DNA from: Methylococcus sp.
GTDB taxonomy: Bacteria > Pseudomonadota > Gammaproteobacteria > Methylococcales > Methylococcaceae
DNA: 52,577 nt
NCBI GenBank assembly: GCA_007280285.1
Contig: QYQA01000049.1
Location: 1 to 52,577, forward strand
Direction of reading: 5' to 3'
Shown here one piece after another: positions 10,201 to 17,370 of this stretch. Under the pieces are notes generated by a model. It was not told the DNA's origin. It saw nothing but the letters and a program-made list of their open reading frames with translations, and did no database searches. Made by a program: the position numbers and the translations under genes. Numbering within the stretch: position 1 is the stretch's first letter; every line of letters begins with the position of its first letter.

Positions 10201-11315
10201 TTATCCTTGAGATTCGGCGTTGCAATCGTTTGGCTCCCATTGGCCAAATTAACGGTTGCATCAAGCCCTAGACCATCCCCTTGATCTTGATCGCGTTTGG
10301 TCGTTCCAGGTTGCAGCAAATAGCCGCTACTGGTCTTTTGAACGGTTGCCCCTTCCCTTGCAAGAAGGCGAATGGAGCCATTGGCTGAAACCGAGGTGTT
10401 CGCCGTAATTCTTCCCTGCTGATTGACCGCGAAACCCATCATGGTGGTGTTGCCACGATCCGTAATGAGCTGCCCTGCATTCGTGACATCACCTCCGGTC
10501 TGAACTTCGACAACCAGCCCACGGAGAGAGGGATCGCCACTCGCTTCCTGGAGATAAACCTTATCTTTAGCAGCCACCAGAAGAATCTGGCCATCCGGTG
10601 CTGTTAAAGTCCCTGCATTTTGGACGGAGGGAGCAGCAGCAATAATTCGACCATTCTTGCCCGAAGTGATCTTGGCGCCCTCCAAGATCTGAATTGAAAT
10701 CTTTTGCTTATTGCCTTGGGCATCAAGGACGAAATTGCCCTGAGCATCTTTTCGATAGATCTCTCCGGAACCGACCAGGGCTACTCGGCCATCTTGGTTA
10801 ATGACCTTGGTAATCCCACGCTGAAAGGTGTCGTCACTGATATCAAGGGTACTGGTCAATAGAGTATTGACGTCAACCTGGGCGCCCTTCTCAAAAACGA
10901 AACCGTTTTGGTTGACCAAATAGACCTGGCCATTGGCACTCAGCTTTCCAAAAATCTTACTGGGATCACTTTGGAAGATCCGATTCAAGGCAACCGATGA
11001 TGCGTTTGGCTGCTTGAACTGCACAGAACTGTCGGCGCCAATATTGAAACTTTTCCAGTTAAGGACCGCTTGATCCGTGTACTGGTTAATGATCATCTTG
11101 CTGCCGGTGGTGACTTGGTCCGCACGGCCCAAGGTGGCAAGAGCAGCTGCAGGAATCGGCAATTCACCCGCCGCTGCAATCGAAATCCCATCGACCAGAA
11201 TTCCGAACAGAACCCCCTTGACAGACAACTTCAGGGTGTATCGCGGGAGATTAAACGAAGTTGGGGTCATACCACACATCCGCTTGTTTTCTTTGAAGTC
11301 TGTCTTAGAACTCAT
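1281..11315 (-). CDS. Giant filamentous-haemagglutinin-type exoprotein (TpsA)
   Basis: This is the secreted partner of a two-partner (type Vb) secretion system, about 3,344 residues. I chose the ATG at 11315 because it overlaps the tpsB stop by 11 bp; in-frame ATGs at 11279 and 11270 are alternatives. A long signal region with hydrophobic core VKGVLFGILVDG precedes the TPS domain (about residues 50-175), recognised by NQYTDQAVLNWKSFNIG, the LNRIFQSDPSKIFGKL segment and NGQVYLVNQNGFVF. The rest is a long Gly/Asn/Ser/Asp-rich beta-helix made of repeated SGA.IDVSG-like strands. Around residues 2,700-2,800 a DUF3739-like segment contains YPAALDATSVQGNI. The end is VDILGFGECGVADIRDGKPG followed by Cys-Val, with a Cys pair separated by 11 residues. 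An RGD tripeptide occurs near residue 1,590. Likely role: adhesin or biofilm matrix protein; ligand unknown. The frame is intact throughout. Confidence 0.93.
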   Translation of the reverse strand: MSSKTDFKENKRMCGMTPTSFNLPRYTLKLSVKGVLFGILVDGISIAAAGELPIPAAALATLGRADQVTTGSKMIINQYTDQAVLNWKSFNIGADSSVQFKQPNASSVALNRIFQSDPSKIFGKLSANGQVYLVNQNGFVFEKGAQVDVNTLLTSTLDISDDTFQRGITKVINQDGRVALVGSGEIYRKDAQGNFVLDAQGNKQKISIQILEGAKITSGKNGRIIAAAPSVQNAGTLTAPDGQILLVAAKDKVYLQEASGDPSLRGLVVEVQTGGDVTNAGQLITDRGNTTMMGFAVNQQGRITANTSVSANGSIRLLAREGATVQKTSSGYLLQPGTTKRDQDQGDGLGLDATVNLANGSQTIATPNLKDKTTAVDGQTQYQSKIEIQGQKVNIRDKAFVQSKSGQVDITATDSPTQPLAVGVKNKSQINIESGAVIDVSGVKDVKLPVSRNVVTVELRSNELRDSPLQRKGPLYAEKVQVDIRKGTPFADISGAIDRISRTVAERSTLGGSLNLNAEGAVSVGAGSKVDFSGGSLFYKSGYVNTSRLVTADGKTVDISNADPNQQFVGIAGKVTQFFKDFNKKIVYDRAGPQGTGRYEESYVEGKSAGSLNIKAAVLDLQGEMDATAVNGRLQRTPLQMAKGGSLNIDLARTLDNNQSVSFANAPGLTAPTLENPSPLVFAGDTLRQSGILSTTIKTNSTISLEKDTELKLLDGSAIALTGGDVNIEGHIIDHAGSVDLRSVFTGSGSTKGEITLSETSRIDLTGNWNNDHPPLTSRGQRLDSSPLWTNGGKLSVVAQGDVSVKAGSDIDVSGGAQRTAKGAIKAGNAGAITLNAQGIEGSDLNFEGKVSGYAVTGGKGGTLSLASDQVVVGAFDSQLASGSLVNPSVIDPSLFKAGGFQTYNIQSNKSGLLISDNTDVKVEVESRVIDPIAAKSFTGTNIKDLSHVELLPELSRPSGELNLKLGLNAVLPAANATLTVGSGAKIRTDAGGKINLSSDTSIILNGELSSRAGSIGLQVTPPTDQGEKGFLANQGIWLGENSKIDASGIALTYHDGRGKTLGKVLDGGAVSLVADRGFIEVDPTASIDVSGSSTVIDQPYKGSNGSIAYAPTVVGSDGGTISLVAAEGMQLLGNLNAQKGQGEGTSGGTLNVELSILNRRDPIFIGAGQRYFPNTTKIVNVIQSQDPETIANKREVGVGTSQFGLVDIAADQVSGGGFSNLSLKTLDKLQFTGDVALSTNRSIALNAPVVSYKADASGSPGAVNVNAAYVALGSDVIRPGVASSKGGSADLAINADLIDVRGESALQGYGQADLVSQGDIRLQGIRLLESQRDFKGELLLSGDLNMTAKQIYPTTLSDFHIGLENNAGGTVTILQGNASDTPVLSAAGKLTIDAPNIVQSGTLKAPMGEIILNAANNLDLTPGSITSNSAKDLVIPFGRVQGGLDWIYPLGSQNLVFNDAPTKNLTLNGKTINLEAGAVIDTRGGGDLSAFEFLPGPGGSYDRLDPTSKGYQGAYAVLPGFTSGSAPIDPLETAISGLKVGDSIYLAGAKGLKAGNYVLLPAHYALLPGAFLITPATLKTPIVPGETISRGDGAQIVAGYRNVSGTTIKDDTWSGFAVEPGARAKTRSEFAISYANSFYTDKAKQAGTTANYLPQDGGSIQVSAKTGLLLDGSVEAGADLNGRGGRLDIAADNINIISASDAGQTLGGAINLSADSLNQLGVSSIALGVLRSYDKGETDLEVKASKVQLASKASLTGKEYILAAKDSVVLQSGSSLKAEGTPDSNQKQVLNVKGDAAVVRVAAGPQADLFRTEAKGAQGSVLVESGATVSANGSVMLDATGTNRLDGTVDIKGGSLALGANRISLGAGDSSASGLILSAAQLTALGANDLTLSSGSDISLYGGTNVSAKNITLHAGGILGFVNAGLTSTITADNVVIDNRNLSASTLVGQGNGTLAVNAQSLTLGEGSYAVGGFNQTNLSAATGVTGVGSGSIRVASNLNIASSVITGGQGGNTQIDASGYAVNLQANGATKAPAKEYLGARLGITADTIKNATLIDLPSGGVRLNALKGSVDLLDGSQIDVSGRSPLIGKAKVNTDGGSIELLAQQGDINLSTQASMLLSGQEGGSLKLSVPKGTFNWQGTINAKGLAKGSIFDLAAGNASGAGSLGGLGKRLNTAGFTDTIRLDSKAGDWVLNAGESLIARSVSLVAESGNVEVAGTITAKGAEAAINLLAANDLKLDSTALLAAQGTSEQGGRVVLDAVNLNAKNQKGITIDSGARIDVTGSAGASNGQVNLIAARNGGDVAVKGNVGSAIAGSKETTVEAVETVDASGEITGAQISSWKSATDSFMANAAAIEGRLNLPGSLRAGLSVTSSSDLSLGTKGWDLIDWRYGGRTGVLTLSAAGNLSINGNLSDGFKNNEKGFDLGNGQYAAVTDQLQPGESWGYRLKAGQDLVVAADTYVRTGTGSIDATAGRDLKLTNDGSAIYTIGRPDDVQRYGTLSNQTVATTFFGEYPINGGDINITAGRDVVGALSGQFFDGWMVRTGDWSNNPDHAGETPTAWAIAIGGVDSNKPVNFKQNIGALGGGNVTVSAGHDVQNLSVVLPTSGKQTGQRVNASDPKNNNFLTNQVAVSGGGNLAVTAGNNVLGGTFYNGKGEANLSAQGAIKASGETSLGPVLALGDARFNLKAGDKIEVGAALNPTVISNAKSRDYFFTYSPQSSINLKTLSGDVILQNDTNRLVSNLNGLREASNSILFPGPSLEALSVYPAALDATSVQGNIEIQRSLVMFPSSDGRFRMLAGGNVQSAALDSFVSVTMSDADPLLLPSVNTPSTTWTEASKSLQPFGNPSYIHAQTPVHKGDTSQALVYAGGSIKGIDPLLFSLPISLDAQAGNDIVDTSFTVQHPDYALSTITAGGDIKFNSPRNTLGNLINSSGQISVAGPGQLLVTAGKNVDLGASIGIFSTGNTVNSALAGEGASVSVMGGLGANGAQFDAFAQKYDPLSKPYSTLLTSYMQTVTGDPTLTYAAASTSYQALPAPQKNIFLLNILFSEIRQSASAAAKSGLAKDYQQGYDAIAALFPGSGAKDSSYAGDIRLFFSKISTFAGGDINLLTPGGSVNAGLASAFAGSKSPSDLGIVVQGDGSINGMVNNDFMVNQSRVFALNGGDITLWSSNGNIDAGRGAKAALSVPPPQVTFDAQGNLKVLFPPAVSGSGIRTAASSAPKPGDVYLAAPKGIVDAGEAGIGGSNITIAATAVLGANNIQVSGSSSGVPSTSVSVPIAPAGAAAAATAASNTAADAVNNDTNQAQEKNSLAENRLNPLSVDILGFGECGVADIRDGKPGCV

Positions 11316-12939
11316 ACGCCACCCTGAAATCGATGCGCTGTTGGCCGGGTTGCACATACTGCGTCCCGACAAAGGGGTATTCCCAATAGAGTTCGCTCAC
11401 GAGGCCCCTAAAGGCTCTCAAGCGAAAACCAGCGCCACTACTAAAAAGATCATAGCCAGTATCCGTCCCTGGTAAGGGATCAATCAACCAAAGCTGTGCA
11501 GCATCGGTAAAGGCTAACATTCGAAAATCATTCAGATACTCGAGCCCATCAAGACCCATATCCCCAAAGTCGGGGCTCCAGAATTCCATCGAGCCCACCA
11601 CACCATTATCGCCCAATCGCTCGACTTCGTGGTAGCCACGAACGGTGAGCATCCCGCCGGCACCCATCTGCTCGTTGCTGATCAAAGGTTCATTAGCAAC
11701 CTGGCCACTCAATCGTACCTGCAGGGCTAAATCTTCGGGGAGTGCCTGCTTATGCTTCACTTCACCAGCGAGATAAAAATAATTGGGTGTTGCGCCATAA
11801 CGCCTTTTGGCAAACTGTTCATAGCTACTACCCATACCAGCAAAATTGAAATTGAGCTCTGTATTCAACTGCGTCAGTGAACCACCCTCTTGGTAGAGCG
11901 ACGCGCTGTAACCTAATTGAAAGGGAGAATACTGCACCGGTGAACTTTGACCTGGCTGTGAGGTATCCCCAATTGGATTGATGCTTTGCCCAAAATCTTT
12001 GTAATCCCAACCAAAGCTCAAGGTTTGAATGATATCTTTATTTTCTTCTAGGGGCTTATTAAGGCGAAGTCCAAAGATGTTGCCGTTACCCACGACATTG
12101 AGAGAACCGGCTGTTGTGACATCACTTGATGAGTCAAGACCAATCCCGTACATCGCAAGCCGAGACCCAATCACGTCAATGGGCATCACATAGGTTCCAG
12201 ACCACACCTGAACGTTCTGAGTGTCCTCGGGGGAGACCTGATACTGAAGAGAAGCGCTATGATTTAACTGCCAAAGGTTGTCATAACGGAGCATCACCGG
12301 CAAACGAAGACGGGTCGTATTGATGCTGTTACGTGCATTCAATTCGACAGAACCATGAATGGGAAGCTCATCCTTGACTTCAAGGTCAATATCAATGGTT
12401 CCGGGCGTAGTACCGGCCCGCATCACAGGGGTCACTTGACGATCAGGGCTTTCAGCAGAGAGCTTAGAGAGCTCCTTCTGAGCCTGAGGAAGATTTAAAG
12501 GCTTGCCTTCAGCCAATGCCGGTACTTTTTCTTTGATGTGACCCGGAGAAAAGTAGCGTGAACCCGTCACTCGAAGGCGATCCACGCTGCCTTCAGTGAC
12601 CTTGAGGATAACGACCCCTTCCCTCACATCCTGCTCAGGGATGTCGACCAAAGCGGCTTGATAGCCTGCATCATGGTAGGCCTTTTCGAGGGCCCCTCGG
12701 GCCTCTTCGACGGTAGCAATGTTTTTATTGTTACCTAAAAATGGGTACACCGTCTTCTCGACAATTTGGTTATCAAGAATGGTGTTGCCTTCGATACGGA
12801 ATTCCCAGACATCAAAGGGATGCGATGACTCATCAGCTGGCGCCTTTGTCATATTGGCTTCAACAACAGGAGTGATCGCCATGAACCACAGAGTGATGAG
12901 CACCCATCGAACAAAGACCAAAAGCATTGTTTTGAACAT
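11305..12939 (-). CDS. TpsB outer-membrane transporter (FhaC/ShlB/HecB family)
   Basis: This Omp85-type pore exports the adjacent TpsA across the outer membrane. The ATG at 12939 is preferred; a TTG at 12960 and an ATG at 12927 are alternatives. A hydrophobic signal ends near ITPVVEA. Two POTRA domains follow (about residues 45-200: FRIEGNTILDNQIV, then VTGSRYFSPGHIKEKV). The C-terminal half is a 16-strand-type barrel with the conserved VRGY motif (LTVRGYHEVERLG) that packs inside the barrel, and the protein ends in aromatic FRVAYEF, as barrel proteins do. Length (about 544 residues) is normal for FhaC-type proteins. It lies directly upstream of tpsA with an 11-bp overlap, so the two are translationally coupled. 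It starts about 90 bp after the terminator of the preceding PstS-like unit, so it probably has its own promoter, which I could not identify clearly. Confidence 0.93.
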   Translation of the reverse strand: MFKTMLLVFVRWVLITLWFMAITPVVEANMTKAPADESSHPFDVWEFRIEGNTILDNQIVEKTVYPFLGNNKNIATVEEARGALEKAYHDAGYQAALVDIPEQDVREGVVILKVTEGSVDRLRVTGSRYFSPGHIKEKVPALAEGKPLNLPQAQKELSKLSAESPDRQVTPVMRAGTTPGTIDIDLEVKDELPIHGSVELNARNSINTTRLRLPVMLRYDNLWQLNHSASLQYQVSPEDTQNVQVWSGTYVMPIDVIGSRLAMYGIGLDSSSDVTTAGSLNVVGNGNIFGLRLNKPLEENKDIIQTLSFGWDYKDFGQSINPIGDTSQPGQSSPVQYSPFQLGYSASLYQEGGSLTQLNTELNFNFAGMGSSYEQFAKRRYGATPNYFYLAGEVKHKQALPEDLALQVRLSGQVANEPLISNEQMGAGGMLTVRGYHEVERLGDNGVVGSMEFWSPDFGDMGLDGLEYLNDFRMLAFTDAAQLWLIDPLPGTDTGYDLFSSGAGFRLRAFRGLVSELYWEYPFVGTQYVQPGQQRIDFRVAYEF

Positions 12940-13029
12940 AATTGAGAGTAAGTATCGCAATCAAAGGTGGACTAAACCAATTTTCAGCCCATGACAACTT
13001 GCTAAAAAACCACTTCTTTCATAACAAAG

Positions 13030-13061
13030 GAAGCCGATGAGACAAAAGTCTCATCGGCTTC
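13030..13061 (-). terminator. Intrinsic terminator-like hairpin after the PstS-like gene
   Basis: A perfect 14-bp inverted repeat (GAAGCCGATGAGAC and its complement) closes a 4-nt loop. It lies 53 bp after the stop of the PstS-like gene and before tpsB. On the minus strand it is followed by the T-rich CTTTGTT, a weak tract. It most likely separates the two transcription units. Confidence 0.7.
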
Positions 13062-13114
13062 AATCTATCCATCAGCACCAGATCATGGTGCTATCAGGAA
13101 ACTCCCCGAGTGCA

Positions 13115-14560
13115 TTACCAAGAAGAGGTCGGCGCAACACAATTGTTGGGGAAATCAGCTGCATTCTTAGCAAACCGAACATTAGTCACCGGATTCGTTG
13201 CACACGTGTTGGTGGTGTTACAAGAAGCACCATCCGTTACGGCCATATAGCCTGAATCACCAAAGTTCAGCTTATAGCCAGCAGTCGCATTTCCCTTAGC
13301 GATAATCGAAGGATCGACCATTTTCTGGACGATCGCATCCATAATCGCAACCTCAGCAGCCGTTCCGGCCCCCGTCTGTTGGCGCTGGAAAGTCCCCTGG
13401 GTCACAAATTTATAACCCCCAGAAGCTATTTCAGTCAGCGTCGGTGATTTCCCATCAATCTTAATGATGCGGTAATTCTTGGTCTGAGCTGCATCGGCAC
13501 CTGTTCCATTTCTGGGTGCTGACACCAAACCAATCGCGTAATCACCGTTCAGATTAGCGTTAACCAGTGCGGTTTCAACTTCACCAGTTGTTCCAGACGT
13601 ACTTATATTTTTACCGTAAAGGGCGGTAGGTTGAGCGCCGGTGGTGCAAGGATAAGCCTTACTCATATCAGAATAGAGCTTGCTTGGCACAGCGACCATC
13701 AGGGAAGCTTGGGTACCAGATCCGATTTCTCTTCGCGCTAACGTTATAGGCTTTGCTTGAAGGTTCGGATCCACCTTATCCCAAGAGGTGACAGCACCAG
13801 TCCAGATGTCGGCTAACTGGCTTGCCGTCAAGCTGGGTGTACAGACACCCAATTCACGGGTCGAAGAACACGTAGCGGCCAAAGCACCTGATTTAATTTG
13901 GCTATCTTGCAATGCATCTCTTAGATTTAGAGACACTGGCGTGTTGAATGGTGTCACAATCCCTGACGTAATTTTCATCTTACTCAAACCAGTAGCCTGA
14001 GTAGCCCCAGCTTCAACCGGCGCGTTCTGAAGTACGAACCATTTTGGATGAAGATCCGTCAGCCCGAGCTGTGGAACGAATACATCCACGAGACCCGGTT
14101 TTGAGTCGTCGCAAACATTCTTCGCATCACAAAGCGCCGCTGTGCTAGGTGAAACCGCCATGAATTGAATCTTTGACCCATTAATGACAGGGTTAGCTCC
14201 GAGAATCGACCCACCCGCACTAGTGCCTGGGGCAAAAGTAGTGGCTCCAATCACGGTGGTATAGCCTGAGTACCGAACCATAATTGGCGTGCCATTACTG
14301 ATACCGCTGATATCCTGTGACAAGCAGTAATAGGTAATATAACGATCACCACCCAGGGCATTCGTATATTTCTCATAGGTTCCAGTCTGACACACCCCGT
14401 TCAGGATGGCGTTATCAAGATTCAATTTCTGTGCAGATGAACCAGATAAGTAGACAATATATTGAGGTACTTTGCTGAGAGCGTCCTGGGCCGCCAGGGC
14501 GCTTCCAGAACCCAGTAATGCCGCGACATTCGCAGCAAGTACAAAACTAATTTTTTTCAT
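13115..14560 (-). CDS. Exported PstS-like phosphate-binding-family protein
   Basis: A 481-residue protein starting at the ATG at 14560, preceded by GGAGTTTGATC as ribosome site. Residues 1-23 are a signal peptide (KKISFVLAANVAALLGSGSA, cleaved near ALA). Two elements point to the PstS/PBP-like-2 fold: YLSGSSAQ near the mature N-terminus (position of the phosphate-binding GS(S/T) loop) and LADIWTGAVTSWDKVDPNLQ followed by RREIGSGTQAS, which matches the I(F/W).G..W.......R..GSGT signature of PstS. It is longer than E. coli PstS (about 346 aa) and contains several Cys pairs in the C-terminal third, which suits an extracytoplasmic location. It sits 42 bp after the exported Thr-Pro-linker protein and probably shares its transcript, and is not in the pst operon 24 kb away. 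It could be the Pst binding protein, a secreted phosphate scavenger (DING-like), or bind another oxyanion. Confidence 0.75.
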   Translation of the reverse strand: MKKISFVLAANVAALLGSGSALAAQDALSKVPQYIVYLSGSSAQKLNLDNAILNGVCQTGTYEKYTNALGGDRYITYYCLSQDISGISNGTPIMVRYSGYTTVIGATTFAPGTSAGGSILGANPVINGSKIQFMAVSPSTAALCDAKNVCDDSKPGLVDVFVPQLGLTDLHPKWFVLQNAPVEAGATQATGLSKMKITSGIVTPFNTPVSLNLRDALQDSQIKSGALAATCSSTRELGVCTPSLTASQLADIWTGAVTSWDKVDPNLQAKPITLARREIGSGTQASLMVAVPSKLYSDMSKAYPCTTGAQPTALYGKNISTSGTTGEVETALVNANLNGDYAIGLVSAPRNGTGADAAQTKNYRIIKIDGKSPTLTEIASGGYKFVTQGTFQRQQTGAGTAAEVAIMDAIVQKMVDPSIIAKGNATAGYKLNFGDSGYMAVTDGASCNTTNTCATNPVTNVRFAKNAADFPNNCVAPTSSW

Positions 14561-14602
14561 GATCAAACTCCGATCTATCACTTTTAATGAGTTGCGAGGC
14601 GA

Positions 14603-15595
14603 TTACTTACTGATCGTAATCTTTGCAGTGCCACACTTGAGCGTCTTCTGCGTGCAAACTGAAATGGTGTCAGTACCGATATCTTTAAGAGTCGGCCTAA
14701 AGGTGAAACTGGTCACTTTTGCAGCTTTAAGACCCAATGACCGTTGGTTAATCCTTGCAACGACCTTTTCATTAGCATAAGCGGCTGACTTGGTGAAGCT
14801 GACCGACACAGCCTTTCCAACCTTACCGGTCGAAGGAGCCGTTACTTTCACATCAGCAGCTGGGACTGGAGTCGGGATTGGAGTCGGCGTTGGAGTCGGC
14901 GTTGGGGTGTAGTTACAGATCTTAGTCGTACCCGCACCACTTGCAGAGGTGAACGAGAGAACACCTGAAGCCAGTGAGAAGGTGCCGAGCTTGGTCGCTG
15001 TATTTGACTTGCCGCTGACAAAGAAGAAGCCAGGGTTCAAGGTCTTGCTACCCTCGGTGCTGCCCTTGACGCTCAGATTGATCTGAGCGCCCCAGGCGCC
15101 GCCAAGGTAGCCCGCCAGGGGGTCGCCGGTTGAATCGTAAACACCTGAAAGGTTAGCTGAAGGGTTACCAATATTGGTGCCGTTCAGTTCAACCGCATAA
15201 CCCTGGACATTCTGGGTGGTTTGATCAACGAGGCTAGAGGCCGTTGGGAAGATCGTGCCATCCGTCGCTGACGTTAGCATGTAGCCCCAATCGTTGTCGT
15301 TAGCTTTAACATAGGGGTTAAAGGCAGCAACGTTGAACACCGTGGTGGCTGAAGACAGGAAGCTGGCGAAATTAGCATCGCCTGCAATATTGCCATCGAC
15401 ACATGACGTGGCGGCTCCAGCAACAAAGTCAGTCGCCGTGATTCCGAGATCCTTGTAATAGGTTTTCTTAGAGGTGCTGTCATAGACCACCAAGAAGAGT
15501 TCGCTGGGTCCAGAGGTAGAAGCGCTGATGGTGGCACCAGCCTGATTCGCTGCGGCCAAAAGGCCCGCCAGCAACAGAACATTTGTCTTTTTCAT
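14603..15595 (-). CDS. Exported protein with Thr-Pro linker and Ig-like C-terminal domain
   Basis: I do not recognise the family. The ATG at 15595 gives 330 residues; upstream in-frame ATGs exist, but this one starts the signal peptide (KKTNVLLLAGLLAAANQAGA). The N-terminal domain (about residues 24-225) starts SGPSELFLVVYDSTSKKTYY and is rich in Ser, Gly, Asn and Thr. A linker of alternating Thr-Pro (TPTPTPTPTPIPTPVP) separates it from a C-terminal beta-sandwich-like domain (VKVTAPSTGKVGKAVSVSFT to the end) resembling bacterial Ig-like domains. It is first in a probable two-gene unit with the PstS-like protein and is preceded by a PhoB-box-like element at 15827. A role at the cell surface under phosphate limitation is likely, but the biochemical function is unknown. 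Confidence 0.75.
   Translation of the reverse strand: MKKTNVLLLAGLLAAANQAGATISASTSGPSELFLVVYDSTSKKTYYKDLGITATDFVAGAATSCVDGNIAGDANFASFLSSATTVFNVAAFNPYVKANDNDWGYMLTSATDGTIFPTASSLVDQTTQNVQGYAVELNGTNIGNPSANLSGVYDSTGDPLAGYLGGAWGAQINLSVKGSTEGSKTLNPGFFFVSGKSNTATKLGTFSLASGVLSFTSASGAGTTKICNYTPTPTPTPTPIPTPVPAADVKVTAPSTGKVGKAVSVSFTKSAAYANEKVVARINQRSLGLKAAKVTSFTFRPTLKDIGTDTISVCTQKTLKCGTAKITISK
14862..14907 (-). repeat. Short tandem repeat encoding the Thr-Pro linker
   Basis: On the plus strand a 12-nt unit close to GGAGTCGGCGTT is repeated with small changes. It encodes the alternating Thr-Pro hinge of the exported protein. Such repeats can vary in copy number between strains. Confidence 0.7.
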
Positions 15596-15810
15596 ATTCG
15601 GTCTCATTTCAGTTGAGAGAGTGGTAATTTTTGGTGGAAGACCTTGCAAACGTAACGGCAAATGACATCAATCCGAGGGGCCTGCCCATTCATTTATGAA
15701 TGAAAACATCCATCAAATCTCTTCATGCTGCGATCAGAGCGCACCGATCAGGGCGCCCCAAAGGGCACCTTCCTCCAAACTCCGCTGTAGCCTAGTGGTC
15801 AATTGTTACT

Positions 15811-15844
15811 AAATAATCACGATTATGTGACATTTACGTGAACT
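15811..15844 (-). promoter_or_regulatory. PhoB-box-like promoter for the exported protein/PstS-like unit
   Basis: Read on the minus strand: aGTTCAC-GTAA-aTGTCAC (15827-15844), two half-sites 11 bp apart, then 10 bp and a TTATTT -10 hexamer (15811-15816). This 7+4+7 layout with a 10-bp gap matches enteric PhoB-activated promoters. It leaves a leader of about 215 bp before the start codon. A second, weaker candidate (TGTCAT-TTGCC-GTTACG) lies closer to the gene near 15646-15663. Confidence 0.5.
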
Positions 15845-15909
15845 CTACGGTTTGTAGGCCCATAGCAACCAGTCATCCTCTCACCCATCTCTTCATCGTA
15901 TTTTGCGCG

Positions 15910-15943
15910 AGGTAACACCTTTGTCACATTTATGGGGTAAATT
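15910..15943 (+). promoter_or_regulatory. PhoB-box-like promoter of the degenerate regulator gene
   Basis: On the plus strand aGGTAAC-ACCT-tTGTCAC (15910-15927), then 10 bp and TAAATT (15938-15943), 30 bp before the TTG start. Together with the minus-strand box at 15827 it makes this 311-bp region a divergent, apparently phosphate-responsive promoter region. I see no gene in it. Confidence 0.45.
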
Positions 15944-15973
15944 TTTCGTTTTGATTTTGCTTGGAGCGACCAA

Positions 15974-16663
15974 TTGACTGCGGTTCTCATCATCGAAGGT
16001 ATAAATGAGCGGCATACGATCTTGCGTGAAACCCTGGAAAATTCCGGAATGAGGGTGATGTTCGCCAGTGACGCCAAAAAGGCGCTGTCAACCATTGAAG
16101 CCTCGCCTCCCAACCTGATCGTCTTCGACGTCCCCGATCATGACCCCCATCTTATTGGCTCAGAACTCATGGCCGAACTTCGGCAACATAAAGACTTTGA
16201 GGATATTCCCGCGATTATCGTTGCCCATCGCCACAATGGTCAGGGATTTCGGGGCCCTGAATCTGGGGCTGATGACACCATTTATAAGCCGCTTGACCCT
16301 CATGAACTGATCACCCGCATCAAGGCGGTTCTAAGAAAGCGATCTCATCGCATTTCGTCTGGGCATCTCGAACTAGGCGGCATTGAAATGTATCTCGATG
16401 AACACCGCATCATCATTGAAGGGAAGGAAGCCTTGCTCCGACCCATGGAGTTTAGGCTCCTCGAATTCTTCATGCGAAACGCCGAGAAAGTCTTTAGCCG
16501 AAGGCAATTGCTTGATAAGGTCTGGGGCCAGTCGGTGTTCATTGAAGAGCGCACCGTCGATGTTCACATCAGACGCCTTCGAAACATTCTGGACGTTCAC
16601 CATAAAGGTGAACTAATCCAAACGGTTCGAGGCTTCGGTTACCGATTCTCCGAACGGGTATAG
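15974..16663 (+). CDS. OmpR/PhoB-type response regulator with degenerate receiver
   Basis: A 229-residue regulator. The start is TTG at 15974, supported by GGAGCGACC just upstream. Residues 1-118 form a receiver domain: the phospho-acceptor Asp is kept (LIVFDVPD, about residue 51), as is the Lys (IYKPLDP). The acidic pair after strand 1 is reduced (LIIEGINE instead of VVEDD), and the switch Thr is replaced (IIVAHR instead of IMLTAR). Residues 125-229 are a winged-helix DNA-binding domain with RPMEFRLLEFF, EERTVDVHIRRLR and QTVRGFGYRFSE, close to the canonical PhoB at 29857. Phosphorylation may therefore be weak or absent, making it a constitutive or competing binder of the same sites. No histidine kinase is adjacent. 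It is divergent from the exported/PstS-like unit. Confidence 0.9.
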   Translation: MTAVLIIEGINERHTILRETLENSGMRVMFASDAKKALSTIEASPPNLIVFDVPDHDPHLIGSELMAELRQHKDFEDIPAIIVAHRHNGQGFRGPESGADDTIYKPLDPHELITRIKAVLRKRSHRISSGHLELGGIEMYLDEHRIIIEGKEALLRPMEFRLLEFFMRNAEKVFSRRQLLDKVWGQSVFIEERTVDVHIRRLRNILDVHHKGELIQTVRGFGYRFSERV

Positions 16664-16744
16664 CCCGAACCCACGGCGGCCTCATCGACATCTCCTTTTA
16701 ACACCCATACTTTCTGGAACGATTAAATCCTGGATAGCTTACTC

Positions 16745-17332
16745 ATGAACAAGAACACGTTTTCTCTTCCATTGTCGGCCACCCTCCTCGCCTCCCTCAT
16801 GGGGTGTGCATCGGGGCCCATCCAATTAGCCGTTCCATTTGACGCGAAGGAAGCCAAAACCATGTTGGCTAAAGGCAACAACCAGATTAGCGGCAAAATT
16901 CATTTTGAACCGGATCGTGGCCATGTCTTCGCATACCCCAACACCGTAGTGAGCTGTGAGGGCAACGAAGTCACCCTGATTCCTTACACCGACTATGCCC
17001 GCGAATGGGCCACGAAATACTACGGCAAGCCGGTGACCGATTTGGCCTACAAGTTGACCCACCGTGCCCGCGACCAGAAATTCATTGGCTATGAAGCCTT
17101 CATGGCCCAAACCATAAAAACCTCGTGTGATGATAGCGGCAACTTCGCCTTTAAAAATGTCGCTGACGGCGAATATTTTGTGATGGCCAAGGTCGAGTGG
17201 AAAGGGCGCGATGAGGAAATCTATAAGTTTGCCTTTGCCCCTGAAGATATCGACGAAGAAGATGGCACGGTGATTAAGAAAGTGTCCGTCAAAGGGAACG
17301 CCAACTTAAAGCTTGATGGACCCTGGCCATAA
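16745..17332 (+). CDS. Lipoprotein of unknown function
   Basis: A 195-residue protein with a lipoprotein signal peptide (ATLLASLMGC, lipidated Cys about residue 22). The mature part has FEPDRGHVFAYPNTVVSCEG and a terminal beta-rich stretch (DDSGNFAFKNVADGEYFVMAKVEW) resembling carboxypeptidase-regulatory-like or transthyretin-like folds, where a Gly/Asp turn precedes Tyr and Val strands. I do not recognise a named family. It follows the degenerate regulator by 81 bp and could be co-transcribed. A bidirectional terminator follows at 17371. Confidence 0.75.
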   Translation: MNKNTFSLPLSATLLASLMGCASGPIQLAVPFDAKEAKTMLAKGNNQISGKIHFEPDRGHVFAYPNTVVSCEGNEVTLIPYTDYAREWATKYYGKPVTDLAYKLTHRARDQKFIGYEAFMAQTIKTSCDDSGNFAFKNVADGEYFVMAKVEWKGRDEEIYKFAFAPEDIDEEDGTVIKKVSVKGNANLKLDGPWP

Positions 17333-17370
17333 GCCGATAAAATCCTTTGGTCTCATGAAAAGAGGCATAA

